This document shows, in pieces, positions 1 through 10,841 of a stretch of 64,000 nucleotides of DNA (its first letter is position 1; every line of letters begins with the position of its first letter). Location: assembly GCA_021604545.1 (NCBI GenBank), contig BQJE01000003.1, positions 248,001 through 312,000 on the forward strand, in the 5' to 3' direction. The stretch is from Micavibrio sp. (GTDB lineage: Bacteria; Pseudomonadota; Alphaproteobacteria; Micavibrionales; Micavibrionaceae). A program made the position numbers and the translations under genes. The notes beneath the pieces are model-generated. The model was not told the origin of the DNA, made no database searches, and saw only the letters and a list, made by a program, of their open reading frames with translations.

Positions 1-39
1 CTGATGGCCCGCAAAAGGATGATTGAAAAGGACGATTAA
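1..39 (+). CDS. 3' end of an upstream gene (partial)
   Basis: An open frame runs in from the window edge and stops at a TAA at 37-39, one base before the ihfB start. Only thirteen codons are visible and they end in a charged tail (RKRMIEKDD). In many alphaproteobacteria the gene before ihfB is rpsA or the signal peptide peptidase gene sppA, so this could be the tail of either. That is inference from gene order, since the visible residues identify nothing. Confidence 0.35.
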   Translation: MMARKRMIEKDD

Positions 40-40
40 G

Positions 41-343
41 ATGACAAAGTCGGAACTGATTAGCCACCTGGCCGAACGCAATCCGCATCTTTTCATGCGC
101 GATATTGAAAAAATCGTTGAAACAGTCTTTGAGGAAATCACATCGGCGCTGGTTCGCGGTGATCGTGTAGAGCTCAGGGGTTTCGGTGCTTTTTCCGTTA
201 AACATCGTGACTCGCGTACAGGGCGAAACCCACGTACAGGCGAAACCGTTTATGTTGCTGCCAAGAGACTGCCCTTCTTTAAAACAGGCAAGGCATTGCG
301 CGAGCGCCTGAACGAAAAAAAAGACGCCTTGAGTGAATTTTAA
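41..343 (+). CDS. ihfB: Integration host factor subunit beta
   Basis: This is a 100-residue member of the HU/IHF family of DNA-bending proteins. It would pair with IHF-alpha (encoded elsewhere) and kink DNA at promoters, origins and recombination sites. The family signature is visible in the beta-ribbon arm (GRNPRTGE, then a [13 protein letters not shown] tail), and the N-terminal [12 protein letters not shown] is typical. A TTG 18 bases upstream would also open the frame, but the ATG at 41 has an AAAGGA ribosome site about 7 bases before it and fits family length. It heads a compact + strand gene run. Its product could bind the CtrA/GANTC-rich region at 36.3-36.9 kb, although no IHF site was identified there. 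Confidence 0.95.
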   Translation: MTKSELISHLAERNPHLFMRDIEKIVETVFEEITSALVRGDRVELRGFGAFSVKHRDSRTGRNPRTGETVYVAAKRLPFFKTGKALRERLNEKKDALSEF

Positions 344-383
344 GGCAGCGAATATTTAGACTCAAATAAGCAAGGCCCCCAAT

Positions 384-716
384 ATGGGATTGATACGCTG
401 GATTTTTGGCTTTCTTGTTGCCCTGATTCTGGCGGCTTTTGCCGTTTTTAACCGTACCCCCGCATCACTAACCTGGAGCCCCGTTCACGTACCGCTTGAA
501 TTACCGCTCTATATGATCGGTCTAGCGCTTATGGCTCTAGGGTTTTTCCTCGGCAGCATAATAACCTGGATGAATATGAGTAAAGTTCGCCAAGACAGGC
601 GACGCCAGAAAAAGCAGATTAAAATCCTCGAAAAAGAGCTGGAGGCCGTGAACGAAAACGGAAACGCTGAAGCCCCATCTGATTTTTTCCCGGCCTTACC
701 CAAAAGGAAGAAATAA
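384..716 (+). CDS. LapA-family (DUF1049-like) inner-membrane protein
   Basis: This is a small protein of 110 residues with two hydrophobic segments, at about residues 4-24 and 40-62, followed by a basic coiled tail (KVRQDRRRQKKQIKILEKELEAV) and a proline/lysine-rich end. That is the arrangement of the lipopolysaccharide assembly protein A family, which in E. coli works with LapB to control LpxC turnover. Its place between ihfB and pyrF is the usual one in alphaproteobacteria. Its stop overlaps the pyrF start by one base (TAATG), so translational coupling is likely. The exact role in this lineage is inferred. Confidence 0.75.
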   Translation: MGLIRWIFGFLVALILAAFAVFNRTPASLTWSPVHVPLELPLYMIGLALMALGFFLGSIITWMNMSKVRQDRRRQKKQIKILEKELEAVNENGNAEAPSDFFPALPKRKK

Positions 717-1408
717 TGACAATATTTTGTGCGATTGATACGACTGACCTTGCGCTGGCTGAAGAGCTTGCGGCGACGATCGGACCGGTTACCGGCGGGC
801 TAAAACTGGGATTAGAGTTTTTTAATGCCCATGGGCCACAAGGAATAGCGCAGGTTATGGCGACCTGCGAAGATGCAGCATTATTCCTGGATTTAAAGTT
901 TCATGACATCCCCAATACAGTGGCTGGAGCCGTACGTGCCGTTTCAGAAACGTTAAAACCCGCCTATTTAAACGTACACGCCTCGGGCGGCACCGAGATG
1001 ATGAAAGCGGCAAAAGACGCCTGCGCAACAGAAACAAAGCTTTTGGGCGTAACGATTTTAACCTCTCTGTCCGATATAGAACTCGGCGATATAGGCTATG
1101 AAGGACCGGCAGGTACGTGCGTGGAAAGACTAGCCCATCTGGCACAGCAAGCCGGGCTGGACGGTGTGGTCTGCTCAGCCATGGAAATTGAAGCGCTGCG
1201 CAAAGCCTGTGGACCGGATTTCATCCTGATGGTGCCGGGCATCCGCCCCGAAGACAGCGCCGCAGACGACCAAAAGCGTGTTATGGGCCCTGCGCAGGCC
1301 ATTAATGCCGGGGCCACGCATTTGGTAATTGGCAGGCCGATTACTCAGGCTGACGATCCTGCTCAAGCCGCTCAGGCAATTTTGGATGAGATTAATGACC
1401 AAAGTTAA
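716..1408 (+). CDS. pyrF: Orotidine 5'-phosphate decarboxylase
   Basis: This enzyme catalyses the last step of UMP synthesis, removing CO2 from OMP. The 230-residue length is normal. The catalytic D-x-K-x-x-D cluster is present as DLKFHDIPNT near residue 60, and the phosphate-binding end VPGIRPE...GATHLVIGRPIT is intact. The start overlaps the stop of the preceding membrane gene, and its 3' end overlaps trpF by 14 bases. Coupling of pyrF to trpF is common in alphaproteobacteria. Nothing looks damaged. Confidence 0.97.
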   Translation: MTIFCAIDTTDLALAEELAATIGPVTGGLKLGLEFFNAHGPQGIAQVMATCEDAALFLDLKFHDIPNTVAGAVRAVSETLKPAYLNVHASGGTEMMKAAKDACATETKLLGVTILTSLSDIELGDIGYEGPAGTCVERLAHLAQQAGLDGVVCSAMEIEALRKACGPDFILMVPGIRPEDSAADDQKRVMGPAQAINAGATHLVIGRPITQADDPAQAAQAILDEINDQS

Positions 1409-2042
1409 AATCTGTGGCCTGACGCAAGCCGAAACGATGCAAGCCGCAATTGAGGCTGGCGCCGATTATCTTGGCTTTGTTTTTTACCCGGCCTCAAAGC
1501 GTTATATTGACCCTGAGACATGCGCAAAATTGATTCAGGATATTCCAGACACGGCCACGACGGTTGGACTATTTGTCGACCCGGATGATGAATTACTTGA
1601 ATCTGTATTGAACCGGGTCAAAATCAATATGGTTCAATTGCACGGCGATGAAACGCCGCAGCGCGCCAGCGAGATCAAAGCCAAATTTGCCCTGCCGATC
1701 ATCAAAGCGATACGCATCGCATCGCAGGAAGATTTGGCTTCTGTCAAGGATTACCAAGGAATCATCGATGCGATTATGTTCGACACAAAGCTCAGTGATT
1801 CACCGCTTCCCGGCGGAACCGGGCAGAGTTTCGACTGGGGTCTTTTAGAGAATTACGACCCAACTATGACCTGGTTTTTGGCGGGCGGTCTGACCCCCGA
1901 AAATGTGAGCCATGCGCTTTCCATCCTCACGCCCGATGTGGTAGACGTATCCTCCGGCGTCGAAAACGCACCGGGGCAAAAGGATGAAAACAAGATCAGG
2001 GACTTTATAAAAGCGGTTCAGAGCCATGACCAAAGCCAATAG
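1395..2042 (+). CDS. trpF: Phosphoribosylanthranilate isomerase
   Basis: This enzyme performs the third step of tryptophan synthesis, an Amadori rearrangement of N-(5'-phosphoribosyl)anthranilate. The protein begins [10 protein letters not shown], the family signature with the catalytic cysteine, and has the matching FDTKLSD...GGTGQSFDW phosphate-binding region and GGLTPENV. The frame opens further upstream at 1329, but the ATG at 1395 gives the canonical N-terminus and 215 residues. It overlaps pyrF by 14 bases and trpB by 17, so the genes are translated as a coupled set. The earlier genes of the pathway (trpE, G, D, C) are not in the window. Confidence 0.97.
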   Translation: MTKVKICGLTQAETMQAAIEAGADYLGFVFYPASKRYIDPETCAKLIQDIPDTATTVGLFVDPDDELLESVLNRVKINMVQLHGDETPQRASEIKAKFALPIIKAIRIASQEDLASVKDYQGIIDAIMFDTKLSDSPLPGGTGQSFDWGLLENYDPTMTWFLAGGLTPENVSHALSILTPDVVDVSSGVENAPGQKDENKIRDFIKAVQSHDQSQ

Positions 2043-3237
2043 CCTTAAAAACCAGCCCGACGAACGCGGCCATTTCGGCCCTTATGGCGGGCGATATGTG
2101 GCGGAAACGCTGATGCCCCTGATTTTGCAGGTCGAACAAGCGTGGAATAAAGCCAAAGCGGACCCGGCATTTTGGGATGAATTCGAGGAACTGGCCCGCG
2201 ATTATATCGGTCGTCCCTCACCCCTTTATTTTGCCAAAAGCACCACGGAGCATTGCGGCGGCGCCAAAATTTACTTCAAACGCGACGAGCTCAACCATAC
2301 CGGCGCGCATAAGATTAACCACTGCATCGGCCAGGTTTTGCTGGCGCGGCGCATGGGAAAAACCCGGATTATCGCCGAAACCGGGGCTGGACAGCACGGC
2401 GTCGCCACAGCCACCGTATGTGCGTTGTTTGATATCCCCTGCGTGGTTTTCATGGGCGCGAAGGATATCGAACGCCAGAAACCCAACGTCTTCCGCATGA
2501 AGCTGCTTGGCGCGGAGGTCAAGGCGGTTGAATCAGGCTCGAACAGCTTGAAAGACGCAATGAACGAAGCGATGCGCGACTGGGTCACCAACGTACATGA
2601 CACGTACTACCTCATTGGCACGGTGGCCGGGCCGCACCCGTTTCCGGCGATGGTGCGCGATTTTCAGAGCGTTATCGGCAAGGAACTGCGCGCGCAAATA
2701 ACAGAGCGCGAAGGGCGCCTGCCGGACACATTAGTTGCCTGTATCGGCGGCGGCTCGAACGCCATGGGGCTGTTTCACCCGTTTCTGGACGATACGGGCG
2801 TAAATCTGATCGGCGTCGAGGCCGGGGGTCACGGCGTTGATACCGATGAACACGCGGCGTCCTTAACGGGCGGCAAACCGGGCGTGTTGCACGGCATGCA
2901 GAGCTATTTCCTGCAAAACGAAGACGGCCAGATTGATGAGGCGCATTCGATTTCCGCCGGGCTGGATTACCCCGGTATCGGGCCGGAGCATGCGTGGCTG
3001 TTTGATGAAAAGCGCGTGGATTATGTCTCCGTCACCGATGATGAGGCGCTGGAGGCGTTTCAGCTCTGCACAAAACTGGAGGGCATTATACCGGCGCTGG
3101 AGCCGGCGCATGCTTTCGCTCATGTGATGAAGATCGCCCCTGACCTGCCCAAGGATCACATTCTGGTGATGAATATGTGCGGGCGCGGCGACAAGGATAT
3201 TTTCACCGTAGCCGAAAAACTGGGCGTGAAGATATGA
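2026..3237 (+). CDS. trpB: Tryptophan synthase beta chain
   Basis: This is the pyridoxal-phosphate subunit that condenses indole with serine, in an alpha2-beta2 complex with TrpA. It has 403 residues, the usual length. The PLP lysine lies in the motif GAHKINH, the phosphate loop is GGGSNAMG, and [10 protein letters not shown] is intact. The ATG at 2026 lies inside the end of trpF. The stop shares four bases with trpA (ATGA), consistent with equal production of the two subunits. Serine for this reaction would come from serA, serC and serB at 38.7-43 kb. Confidence 0.98.
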   Translation: MTKANSLKNQPDERGHFGPYGGRYVAETLMPLILQVEQAWNKAKADPAFWDEFEELARDYIGRPSPLYFAKSTTEHCGGAKIYFKRDELNHTGAHKINHCIGQVLLARRMGKTRIIAETGAGQHGVATATVCALFDIPCVVFMGAKDIERQKPNVFRMKLLGAEVKAVESGSNSLKDAMNEAMRDWVTNVHDTYYLIGTVAGPHPFPAMVRDFQSVIGKELRAQITEREGRLPDTLVACIGGGSNAMGLFHPFLDDTGVNLIGVEAGGHGVDTDEHAASLTGGKPGVLHGMQSYFLQNEDGQIDEAHSISAGLDYPGIGPEHAWLFDEKRVDYVSVTDDEALEAFQLCTKLEGIIPALEPAHAFAHVMKIAPDLPKDHILVMNMCGRGDKDIFTVAEKLGVKI

Positions 3238-4016
3238 ACCGCATTGAAAAGACATTTGCTGCGCTGAAGCGCCCGGCATTGGTGAGTTTTATTACCGCCG
3301 GGGACCCGGACCGGGAGACATCTCAAGCCGTGCTGGATGCGCTGCCTGAAGCGGGCGCGGATATCATCGAGCTGGGCATGCCGTTTAGCGACCCGATGGC
3401 CGACGGGCCGGTCATCCAGGCCGCCAGTGGCCGCGCCTTACAAGCGGGTGCGGATATGAAACAGACCCTTTCGATGGTGCAGCAATTTCGCGAAAAGAAT
3501 GATGACACGCCCATTGTATTGATGGGATATTTCAACCCGGTGCTGGCCTACGGGGTGCAGCAATTTGCCAAAGATGCGAGCGCCGCCGGTGTGGATGGGA
3601 TGATCATTGTTGATTTGCCACCCGAGGAAGATGAGGAATTGCAGACAGCCGCCAAAGCAAACGGGCTGGATATTATTCGTCTGATCACCCCGACAACGGA
3701 TGAAAGCCGCCTCAAAACGCTTCTCAATGGCGCCAGCGGGTTTCTCTATTACGTATCGATTACCGGCGTCACTGGCACGGCCAGCGCTAATATGGACAAG
3801 TTGAAACCGCATATTGTTGAAATTAAAAAACACACCAAATTGCCTATCGTCATTGGTTTTGGCATTAAGACGCCAGATGATGCGGCCGCCATGGGTCAAA
3901 TCGGTGATGCCGTGGTGGTTGGGTCATCAATCGTTCAAACCATTGAAAATAATGATAAAAATACTGCTGCAGGCGCGGTTTCTGAGCAGGTGAAAGCCTT
4001 GTCTGAAGCCCTGTAA
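3234..4016 (+). CDS. trpA: Tryptophan synthase alpha chain
   Basis: This subunit cleaves indole-3-glycerol phosphate to indole and glyceraldehyde 3-phosphate and channels indole to TrpB. The catalytic glutamate is in ELGMPFSDP and the aspartate in IIVDLPPEE. The C-terminal phosphate grip [10 protein letters not shown] and VVVGSSIV are present. The frame is open from 3177, but the ATG at 3234, overlapping the trpB stop as ATGA, gives the normal start [11 protein letters not shown] and 260 residues. About 60 bases separate it from accD. Confidence 0.98.
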   Translation: MNRIEKTFAALKRPALVSFITAGDPDRETSQAVLDALPEAGADIIELGMPFSDPMADGPVIQAASGRALQAGADMKQTLSMVQQFREKNDDTPIVLMGYFNPVLAYGVQQFAKDASAAGVDGMIIVDLPPEEDEELQTAAKANGLDIIRLITPTTDESRLKTLLNGASGFLYYVSITGVTGTASANMDKLKPHIVEIKKHTKLPIVIGFGIKTPDDAAAMGQIGDAVVVGSSIVQTIENNDKNTAAGAVSEQVKALSEAL

Positions 4017-4076
4017 AACTTGACAATCAGGGGCAAAACCTGCGACCCTGCCTTCCCTTAATAACGGGATAACACA

Positions 4077-5162
4077 ATGAACTGGTTAACAAATTTAATC
4101 CGGCCGCGTATTCGCTCTTTAGTAGAGCCCAAAGACGTACCCGATAATCTCTGGCAGAAATGCGCAGGGTGTGAGGGCATGCTGTTCCACCGCGACCTGC
4201 TGGAGAATATGAATGTCTGCTATCATTGTGGCCATCATCTACGCATCAGCGTCAAAGACCGGCTGGAGATGATGTTTGACAATGGCGCGTACGACAAGAT
4301 CGATCTGCCCGATGTGCCGCATGATCCGTTGAAGTTCAAGGACAGACGAAAATATGCCGATCGTATCAAGGATTCCCGCGCCAAAACCGGCCTGAAAGAC
4401 GCCATCACCATCGCCAAGGGGACGATGGGCGGCATTCCTGTCGTCATCGCCGCCTTTAATTTCAGCTTTATGGGCGGGTCTATGGGCGCAGCCGTGGGCG
4501 AAGCCATCCTGAAAGCCGCAGAGGAAGCCGTAAAGTCCAGAGCCGCTTTAATCACTGTCCCGGCCTCGGGCGGCGCGCGGATGCAAGAAGGCATGCTCTC
4601 ACTTGTGCAGATGCCGCGCAGCATTATTGCCGTGGAAATGGTTAAAGATGCCGGACTGCCTTATGTCGTGCTGCTGACCGACCCGACAACGGGCGGCGTG
4701 AGCGCCTCTTTTGCCATGGTTGGTGACATCCATATCGCTGAACCCGGCTCTATGATTGGTTTTGCGGGACGCCGCGTCATTGAGGAAACCGTGCGGGAGA
4801 CCCTGCCTGATGATTTCCAGACCGCAGAATACCTGCTGGAGCACGGTATTGTTGATATGGTGGTCAAGCGCCAGGAACTCAAGGACACCATCACAAATGT
4901 GCTTTCGATGCTGATGAAAAAACCACAGCCGGAAAAGAAAGCAAAAAACGGGAACGGCAATGGCAAAAAGAGCGGTAAAGGCGGTAACCCGAAGACCAAT
5001 GGCAAAGCCCCACCGGCAAGCGGTGAAAAAGCCAGCATAGACATGGAAAAGGATGTGCAGGCCGCCAGAGCGCTTGGGCAGGTTAAAGCCGCACAAAAAG
5101 CGGCGCGGCGTATATCCAAGCCCCCGCAAAAGAGCGCAGCAAAAAAGGCCTCCAATAGCTAA
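4077..5162 (+). CDS. accD: Acetyl-CoA carboxylase carboxyltransferase subunit beta
   Basis: This is the beta half of the carboxyltransferase that makes malonyl-CoA, the first committed step of fatty acid synthesis. An N-terminal four-cysteine zinc ribbon is visible at about residues 27-49 (CAGC and CYHCG), followed by the crotonase-fold body with PASGGARMQEG and TTGGVSASFA. The last 75 or so residues form a lysine-, alanine- and glycine-rich low-complexity tail absent from the E. coli protein; extra C-terminal tails occur in other alphaproteobacterial AccD. The stop overlaps the folC start by one base, a very common accD-folC arrangement. Confidence 0.97.
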   Translation: MNWLTNLIRPRIRSLVEPKDVPDNLWQKCAGCEGMLFHRDLLENMNVCYHCGHHLRISVKDRLEMMFDNGAYDKIDLPDVPHDPLKFKDRRKYADRIKDSRAKTGLKDAITIAKGTMGGIPVVIAAFNFSFMGGSMGAAVGEAILKAAEEAVKSRAALITVPASGGARMQEGMLSLVQMPRSIIAVEMVKDAGLPYVVLLTDPTTGGVSASFAMVGDIHIAEPGSMIGFAGRRVIEETVRETLPDDFQTAEYLLEHGIVDMVVKRQELKDTITNVLSMLMKKPQPEKKAKNGNGNGKKSGKGGNPKTNGKAPPASGEKASIDMEKDVQAARALGQVKAAQKAARRISKPPQKSAAKKASNS

Positions 5163-6508
5163 TGTATGCTGCAGATCTCAGGCATCCCGATCAGACGCTA
5201 GAGCAAAAACTCCACGCCATTTATGCCCTGAACCGGGGCAAGAAAATTGATCTGTCATTCCGTCAGCCCTACCCGGATTTGCTGCACGCTTTCGGCAATC
5301 CACATCTGTCCCTTCCCCCTGTTACCCATGTTGCAGGCACTAATGGAAAGGGCTCAATTGTTGCAATAATGCGCAGCATTTTAGAGAAGTCAGGCTATAA
5401 AGTGCATGCTTACACCTCCCCGCATTTGCTGCGCTTTAATGAGCGGATTGTACTGGCCGGGCAGGAGATCGAAGATAGCTCATTAGAAGCATTGATAGAT
5501 GAAGCGAGAGAGCTCAATGAAGGCAAGGACATCACGTTTTTCGAGATTACCACGGCCATTGCTTTTGCTGCGTTTTCGCGTGTGCCCTCCGATATTTTGC
5601 TACTGGAAACCGGACTGGGCGGACGGCTTGATTGCACCAATATCATAGAGAAACCGCAGGTTACGATCATTAATCAAATCGCCTATGACCACACAAAATA
5701 TCTCGGTGAAAGCCTCAAAGAAATTGCTGCGGAAAAGGCCGGGATCATGAAAAAGGGCGTGCCCTGCATTATCGGTGTGCAGAGCAATCAGGCCATAAAG
5801 CATGGCGTTATGGATATTTTTGCGGGGAAAGCTGCAGCATTGGACGTTCCCCTATATCGAGCCGGTCAGGAATGGGGTGTGCGCCAGGAAGACGATGAAA
5901 TGCTCTTTGTCTTTGAGGGAGAAGAAGCCCGCCTACCCCTGCCGAACCTGGAGGGTGCGTATCAGATAGATAATGCTGGGGCCGCTCTGGCTGCGCTGAA
6001 AATCATCGAAAACACCCACCCCCTTACCCCATCGGCCCCCCCCTTAGGATTAGGAAAAATAACTTGGGGAGCGAGGTTGCAGCATTTTTCAGTACAGGAT
6101 TTGAAAAAGGCCTCTTTTGACCTACCAGAAGGCTGGGAGCTCTGGCTGGACGGCGGGCATAATGACAGAGCCGGATACGCTTTAAGCCAGCAAGCGGCGC
6201 TCTGGGAGCAAAAGGATGACAAGCCGCTGCACATCGTTCTAGGGATGAAAACCGATAAGAACCCGGCAGCCTTCCTTACACCTCTGCTGCCCTACGTGGA
6301 AAGCCTGTCTCTGGTGGACATCGGCGGGGTTGGCGGTAGCCTCAAAACTACGGATATCTGTCCTTTTTTGAAGAAATACCACATTTCGGCGTTTTATGAA
6401 GCCGGAAATGTTCGTGAAGCTGTGCGGCATATCGTTCAAAATAATGAGAGATCTTTCGCACGTATTCTGGTTTGCGGTTCCCTCTATCTCGCAGAACAAG
6501 TATATTAG
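5162..6508 (+). CDS. folC: Folylpolyglutamate synthase / dihydrofolate synthase
   Basis: This ATP-dependent ligase adds glutamate to dihydropteroate and folates. The family P-loop GTNGKGS is near residue 60, SPHL follows at about residue 82, and the Mur-ligase-type body ETGLGGRLD...[10 protein letters not shown] is intact. It has 448 residues. It starts within the accD stop codon (TAATG) and ends five bases before chvI, so the metabolic run flows directly into the ChvI/ChvG signalling pair. Confidence 0.96.
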   Translation: MYAADLRHPDQTLEQKLHAIYALNRGKKIDLSFRQPYPDLLHAFGNPHLSLPPVTHVAGTNGKGSIVAIMRSILEKSGYKVHAYTSPHLLRFNERIVLAGQEIEDSSLEALIDEARELNEGKDITFFEITTAIAFAAFSRVPSDILLLETGLGGRLDCTNIIEKPQVTIINQIAYDHTKYLGESLKEIAAEKAGIMKKGVPCIIGVQSNQAIKHGVMDIFAGKAAALDVPLYRAGQEWGVRQEDDEMLFVFEGEEARLPLPNLEGAYQIDNAGAALAALKIIENTHPLTPSAPPLGLGKITWGARLQHFSVQDLKKASFDLPEGWELWLDGGHNDRAGYALSQQAALWEQKDDKPLHIVLGMKTDKNPAAFLTPLLPYVESLSLVDIGGVGGSLKTTDICPFLKKYHISAFYEAGNVREAVRHIVQNNERSFARILVCGSLYLAEQVY

Positions 6509-6512
6509 AACC

Positions 6513-7208
6513 ATGGTTAGCCGAATTGCCCTTGTAGATGATGACCGCAATATCCTGACCTCGGTGTCGATGGCACTGGAGGCGGAGGGGTACGAGGTGG
6601 AGACCTATAATGATGGCGAAACCGGATTGGCGGGGTTAAACGCCAACATGCCCGATCTGGTGGTCTTGGATATCAAAATGCCGCGTATGGACGGGTTGGA
6701 GGTTTTGAGTAAGCTGCGTGAAAAATCAAGCGTTCCTGTGATTTTTCTAACCTCCAAGGATGATGAGATTGATGAAGTGGTCGGCCTACGTATGGGGGCT
6801 GATGACTACATTACCAAGCCGTTTTCACAACGCCTGCTGATTGAGCGTATTAAAACCCTGTTGCGGCGGGGCAGCCTGCAGGCACCGGAAAAATCCCAAA
6901 GCGAGGAGCAAATCATAAGAGGCTCGCTGACTTTGGACGATTCGCGGCATTTATGCACCTGGAAGGGAGAGCCGCTTAATATGACCGTGACTGAATATCT
7001 GTTGCTTAAAGTGCTCGCCCTGCATCCGGGTCATGTAAAAAAGAGAGACCAGTTGATCAACATGGCATATGGTGAGAATATCCATGTGGATGATAGAACT
7101 ATCGATTCTCATATAAAACGTGTCAGAAAAAAATTCAAAAACGTCGATTCCGACTTCAACCAGATCGAAACGCTCTACGGCGTTGGGTACCGCTATAAAG
7201 AAGAATAG
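6513..7208 (+). CDS. chvI: ChvI-type response regulator (OmpR family)
   Basis: This is a 231-residue transcription factor. It has an N-terminal receiver (acidic pocket VDDD, phospho-acceptor Asp53 in [11 protein letters not shown], and the conserved lysine in TKPFS) and a C-terminal OmpR/PhoB winged helix ending [13 protein letters not shown]. ChvI homologues respond to acid or envelope stress in rhizobia and Caulobacter. The frame is open from 6396, but the ATG at 6513, five bases after folC, gives the canonical start [10 protein letters not shown]. The next gene is the matching kinase. The assignment rests on the receiver sequence together with the unmistakable ChvG beside it. Confidence 0.9.
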   Translation: MVSRIALVDDDRNILTSVSMALEAEGYEVETYNDGETGLAGLNANMPDLVVLDIKMPRMDGLEVLSKLREKSSVPVIFLTSKDDEIDEVVGLRMGADDYITKPFSQRLLIERIKTLLRRGSLQAPEKSQSEEQIIRGSLTLDDSRHLCTWKGEPLNMTVTEYLLLKVLALHPGHVKKRDQLINMAYGENIHVDDRTIDSHIKRVRKKFKNVDSDFNQIETLYGVGYRYKEE

Positions 7209-8901
7209 ATGGTTCCGGCTTGGCGCCAAGCCACCGGAAATTCCTGAAATTGATAACCTGCTGGACCTGTACTGGGGTGGACCGGAAAGGCGAATCACCG
7301 GGCTTACTTTACGGATTATCGGCGTTAATGCCATTGCTCTGATCATCCTGCTGGTGGGAATTTTATATCTCGGCCAATATCAAGAGGGCCTGATTGAAAC
7401 CAAGCTTGAGAACTTTAAAATAGAAATTGAGCTGCTCTCCGCCGCTATTTCTGAAGGCGCAATAGAACAATCTGCAGGAAACGTAAAACTGCTTTCGGAT
7501 CAGGCAAAAAACATGACCGAGCGGCTCAGTTTTATTTCAGGAAAGCGAATACGCTTATTCGATGCTGAAGGGGCTCTGATTGCTGATTCGATCGATTTAT
7601 TAAGCCCTGAACAAGCGCTGCGCATAGCAAATCGCAATCAAAGTGATGAAATGCTAGATAGCGTCAAAATTCTGAAAAGTATGGCCGGCTTTATTATCAG
7701 CCTGCTTCCCGATCGCCGTGTTTTGCCCCTTTATCCAAACATTCAATCCGATCAGGCAGCCGATTATCCTGATGTATATGATGCTATGACAGGACAAATC
7801 AGTCTGTCTGCATGGTATGATCAGAATGGCGGTATTTTTCTCTCTGCTGCCGCTCCACTACATATAAAGAAGGATATCGTCGGCGCTCTTTTGATAACGC
7901 GGAAAGGAAAGGATATTGAAGACGATATAGGCAAAGTCTGGCTTGATGTTTTACGGGTTTTTCTGGCCACTCTGGTTGTGACCGTTTTGCTTTCCATTTA
8001 CTTATCGGGCGTTATTGCCCGACCGCTTAGAAAACTCGCCGGCGCGGCGGAAGATGTACGCAGAGGCCAGGGCGGTGAAATCCCGGACCTCAGTAACAGA
8101 CACGATGAAATTGGCGACCTATCTATTGTTTTAAGGGATATGACGCAGGCATTGTGGGAACGCATGGACTCTATCGAGCATTTTGCTGCTGATGTGTCGC
8201 ATGAGCTAAAAAACCCGCTAACATCCTTGCGTAGCGCTATTGAAACCGCTTCTGTCGTTAAAAAGAAAGAAGACCGCGACAAGCTGTTTAAAATCATTAT
8301 GCATGATCTGGAGCGGCTTGACCGCCTGATCAGCGATATATCAAACGCCTCACGTCTAGATGCCGAACTTTCACGCGAAGTTTTTAAGCCGATTAAAATT
8401 AAAGGCGCCCTAACCCAGCTGATTGATGCTTATAAAAATCCGCTGGAACGAAAAAAGGACCACGAATCCGAGAAACACAACTCAGCAAAAATTGATACCG
8501 TCGAAGTACAACTAACTATGTCAGGCATCAAAGATATTCAGGTCTGGGGTTTTGAGACCCGCCTCATTCAGGTTTTTGAAAACCTGATTTCCAACGCCGT
8601 TTCCTTTTCTCCCAAGAAAGGCGTGGTGAGTATCCGCATCACTGCCCAAGGACAACGGGTTAGAATTACTGTCGAAGATGAGGGGCCAGGGATTCCGCAT
8701 GGCAGGCTGGAAAATATTTTTGAACGGTTTTATTCCGAGCGGCCTGAGCATGAAGATTACGGCCGTCATTCCGGGCTGGGACTGTCAATATGCCGCCAGA
8801 TTATGACCGCCCATCAGGGCCGCATTTTTGCAGAGAACATCAAGGACAATTCCGGCAAAGTTAAAGGCGCCAGATTCGTTGTGGTTCTGAATACTTTATA
8901 G
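7120..8901 (+). CDS. chvG: ChvG-type sensor histidine kinase
   Basis: This membrane kinase partners ChvI. After a basic N-terminus comes the ChvG hallmark [15 protein letters not shown] at about residues 51-65. It is followed by a membrane segment (about 65-85), a periplasmic sensor region, a second membrane segment near residue 280, a HAMP domain, and the dimerisation box with His361 in VSHELKNPL. The ATPase domain has [17 protein letters not shown] and GLGLSICRQ. The start is uncertain: the GTG at 7120 overlaps chvI by 89 bases with no clear ribosome site, and a TTG at 7183 is the main alternative. The reading frame itself is secure. Confidence 0.9.
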   Translation: MSEKNSKTSIPTSTRSKRSTALGTAIKKNRWFRLGAKPPEIPEIDNLLDLYWGGPERRITGLTLRIIGVNAIALIILLVGILYLGQYQEGLIETKLENFKIEIELLSAAISEGAIEQSAGNVKLLSDQAKNMTERLSFISGKRIRLFDAEGALIADSIDLLSPEQALRIANRNQSDEMLDSVKILKSMAGFIISLLPDRRVLPLYPNIQSDQAADYPDVYDAMTGQISLSAWYDQNGGIFLSAAAPLHIKKDIVGALLITRKGKDIEDDIGKVWLDVLRVFLATLVVTVLLSIYLSGVIARPLRKLAGAAEDVRRGQGGEIPDLSNRHDEIGDLSIVLRDMTQALWERMDSIEHFAADVSHELKNPLTSLRSAIETASVVKKKEDRDKLFKIIMHDLERLDRLISDISNASRLDAELSREVFKPIKIKGALTQLIDAYKNPLERKKDHESEKHNSAKIDTVEVQLTMSGIKDIQVWGFETRLIQVFENLISNAVSFSPKKGVVSIRITAQGQRVRITVEDEGPGIPHGRLENIFERFYSERPEHEDYGRHSGLGLSICRQIMTAHQGRIFAENIKDNSGKVKGARFVVVLNTL

Positions 8902-8987
8902 ATTATGAATGAGTAAGATCAAGAGTACTACTCACATTCACCTGCGGCTTCAAGCCTTCAGCAAATGTACAAAAAGTACCGCAAAGT

Positions 8988-9395
8988 TCACCCGGAGTCA
9001 GTTTGTCTGGAGGATTCATCATTTAACACACCTTTTTTTAGTTCTAGTACCGCGTTTTCCATTGAGACGCCTTCTAAATCATATGTTCTAAATATTATTT
9101 TTGTCTTATCAGATTCAGACGTCTTGGGTACCATATTATACAAAAGGCGGGTTTTCGTCAAATTTCCGAGCTCCATAAGGTCCTTTTTTCCGTTTAACAG
9201 ACTGATAATATTCATCATTTTCTTTTCTGTTAAATCAGGGTCTTCGCGCGGATCCAGCACCGTATATTCGCCTACAGGCTCATAATCTTGCTTTTTTTCT
9301 ACAAAGCCAAATATCTGAAAAGAGTGCTCTACAAGCGGATTACGCTTGTATTTGTACCACGGCTTTTCGCTTTCTTCGTTAAATCCAAGTCCCAT
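8988..9395 (-). CDS. Hypothetical protein, 135 residues
   Basis: I do not recognise this protein. It has 135 residues, charged and soluble, with no signal peptide or membrane segment. It opens MGLGFNEESEKPWYKYKRNP and is lysine/glutamate rich in the middle (DPDLTEKKMMNIISLLNGKKDLMELG). It runs convergent to chvG, 86 bases away, and divergent from ahcY. Support for it being real is its length in the best frame, even residue use and fit into the gap. No ribosome site is obvious before the ATG, so the start is uncertain. Confidence 0.6.
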   Translation of the reverse strand: MGLGFNEESEKPWYKYKRNPLVEHSFQIFGFVEKKQDYEPVGEYTVLDPREDPDLTEKKMMNIISLLNGKKDLMELGNLTKTRLLYNMVPKTSESDKTKIIFRTYDLEGVSMENAVLELKKGVLNDESSRQTDSG

Positions 9396-9512
9396 AGCTT
9401 GATATTACCACGATTTTAGCTGAAAAAAATCTTATTTCGCTTGAATTCATAAGAGTGAAATGTAAAGAATTCAGCTGTTTTTATTATTGCCCGTTCCTTA
9501 AAGGAGAAGTAC

Positions 9513-10823
9513 ATGTCCGCCCAACCCGAAGCCGTCGACCAGGATTACAAAGTTGCCGATATCACCCTTGCCGATTGGGGCCGCAAAGAGATCAGCATCG
9601 CCGAAAGCGAAATGCCCGGCCTGATGTCGACACGCAAGGAATATGATGGTGAGCAACCACTAAAGGGCGCACGCATTGCCGGTTGTCTGCACATGACCAT
9701 TCAGACCGCTGTACTCATTGAAACACTGACATCACTGGGCGCGGAAGTCCGCTGGAGCTCCTGTAACATCTTCTCAACCCAGGACCAGGCCGCCGCTGCG
9801 ATTGCCGCCGCCGGTATCCCTGTTTTTGCCTGGAAAGGTCAGACAGAGGAAGAGGGCGACTGGTGTATCCACCAAACAATCAAGGGTCCGGATGGTTGGG
9901 CTCCCAATATGATTTTGGATGATGGCGGCGATCTGACCCGCATCATGCATGAAGATTATCCAGAGTTGATGGCCGATGTGAAAGGCCTATCCGAAGAAAC
10001 CACCACCGGCGTAATGTTCCTCAATGACATGGAGAAAAAAGGAACGCTGAAAGTTCCCGCCATTAACGTCAATGATTCGGTGACCAAATCGAAATTTGAT
10101 AACAAATACGGTTGCCGCGAATCTCTGGTCGATGGCATCAAGCGCGCTACCGATGTGATGATGTCCGGTAAGGTCGCCGTATGTGCGGGTTTCGGTGATG
10201 TTGGTAAAGGCTCAGCCGAATCCCTACGCTCCGCCGGTGCACGCGTCCTTGTCACCGAGATTGATCCAATCTGCGCGCTGCAAGCCGCAATGGAAGGTTT
10301 TGAAGTTGTAACAATGGAAGAAGCCGCACCGCGCGGTGATATTTTTGTGACCACTACGGGTAACAAAGACATCATCACCGTCGATCACATGCGTGACATG
10401 AAAGACCGCGCGATTGTCTGCAATATCGGTCACTTTGATAATGAAATTCAGATTGAGCCATTGCGCAATATGAAATGGACCAATATCAAACCGCAGGTCG
10501 ATGAAATTGAATTCCCTGATGGCAAGCGCATTATTATGCTGGCCGAGGGGCGTTTGGTGAATCTCGGTTGTGGGACAGGCCATCCGAGCTTTGTGATGAG
10601 TGCCAGCTTTACCAACCAGACCTTGGCCCAGATTGAGCTATGGAAGAATGCAGACAAGTACGAGAACAAAGTCTACGTGCTGCCCAAGCATCTCGATGAA
10701 AAGGTCGCGTTCCTGCATCTGGAGAAGGTCGGGGCGGCACTGTCCAAACTAACCCAGGACCAGGCCGATTATATTGACGTACCCGTCGATGGCCCGTTCA
10801 AGAAGGATGATTACCGGTATTAG
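9513..10823 (+). CDS. ahcY: Adenosylhomocysteinase (S-adenosyl-L-homocysteine hydrolase)
   Basis: This NAD-dependent enzyme splits S-adenosylhomocysteine into adenosine and homocysteine, which relieves product inhibition of methyltransferases. At 436 residues it has the normal length. The Rossmann loop [14 protein letters not shown], the substrate regions [12 protein letters not shown] and [16 protein letters not shown], and the C-terminal [11 protein letters not shown] are all present. An AAAGGAG site lies 7 bases before the ATG. I looked upstream for an S-adenosylhomocysteine riboswitch and saw none. In other alphaproteobacteria ahcY also lies near divL and tsaE, as it does here. Confidence 0.98.
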   Translation: MSAQPEAVDQDYKVADITLADWGRKEISIAESEMPGLMSTRKEYDGEQPLKGARIAGCLHMTIQTAVLIETLTSLGAEVRWSSCNIFSTQDQAAAAIAAAGIPVFAWKGQTEEEGDWCIHQTIKGPDGWAPNMILDDGGDLTRIMHEDYPELMADVKGLSEETTTGVMFLNDMEKKGTLKVPAINVNDSVTKSKFDNKYGCRESLVDGIKRATDVMMSGKVAVCAGFGDVGKGSAESLRSAGARVLVTEIDPICALQAAMEGFEVVTMEEAAPRGDIFVTTTGNKDIITVDHMRDMKDRAIVCNIGHFDNEIQIEPLRNMKWTNIKPQVDEIEFPDGKRIIMLAEGRLVNLGCGTGHPSFVMSASFTNQTLAQIELWKNADKYENKVYVLPKHLDEKVAFLHLEKVGAALSKLTQDQADYIDVPVDGPFKKDDYRY

Positions 10824-10841
10824 GGAGCAATTAATTTCTAT

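Noticed and set aside
4020..4025. TTGACA as a -35 element of an accD promoter
   Set aside because: No acceptable -10 hexamer lies 16-18 bases downstream.
4661..5155. Long - strand frame opposite accD
   Set aside because: The accD frame has clear motifs; the opposite frame is a composition effect of its lysine/alanine-rich tail.
8909..9285. Two + strand frames opposite the 135-residue hypothetical gene
   Set aside because: Serine/phenylalanine-rich translations typical of the shadow of a - strand gene; no ribosome sites.
9396..9512. S-adenosylhomocysteine riboswitch before ahcY
   Set aside because: The upstream stretch is short and AT-rich and lacks the conserved GC-rich core of that riboswitch.
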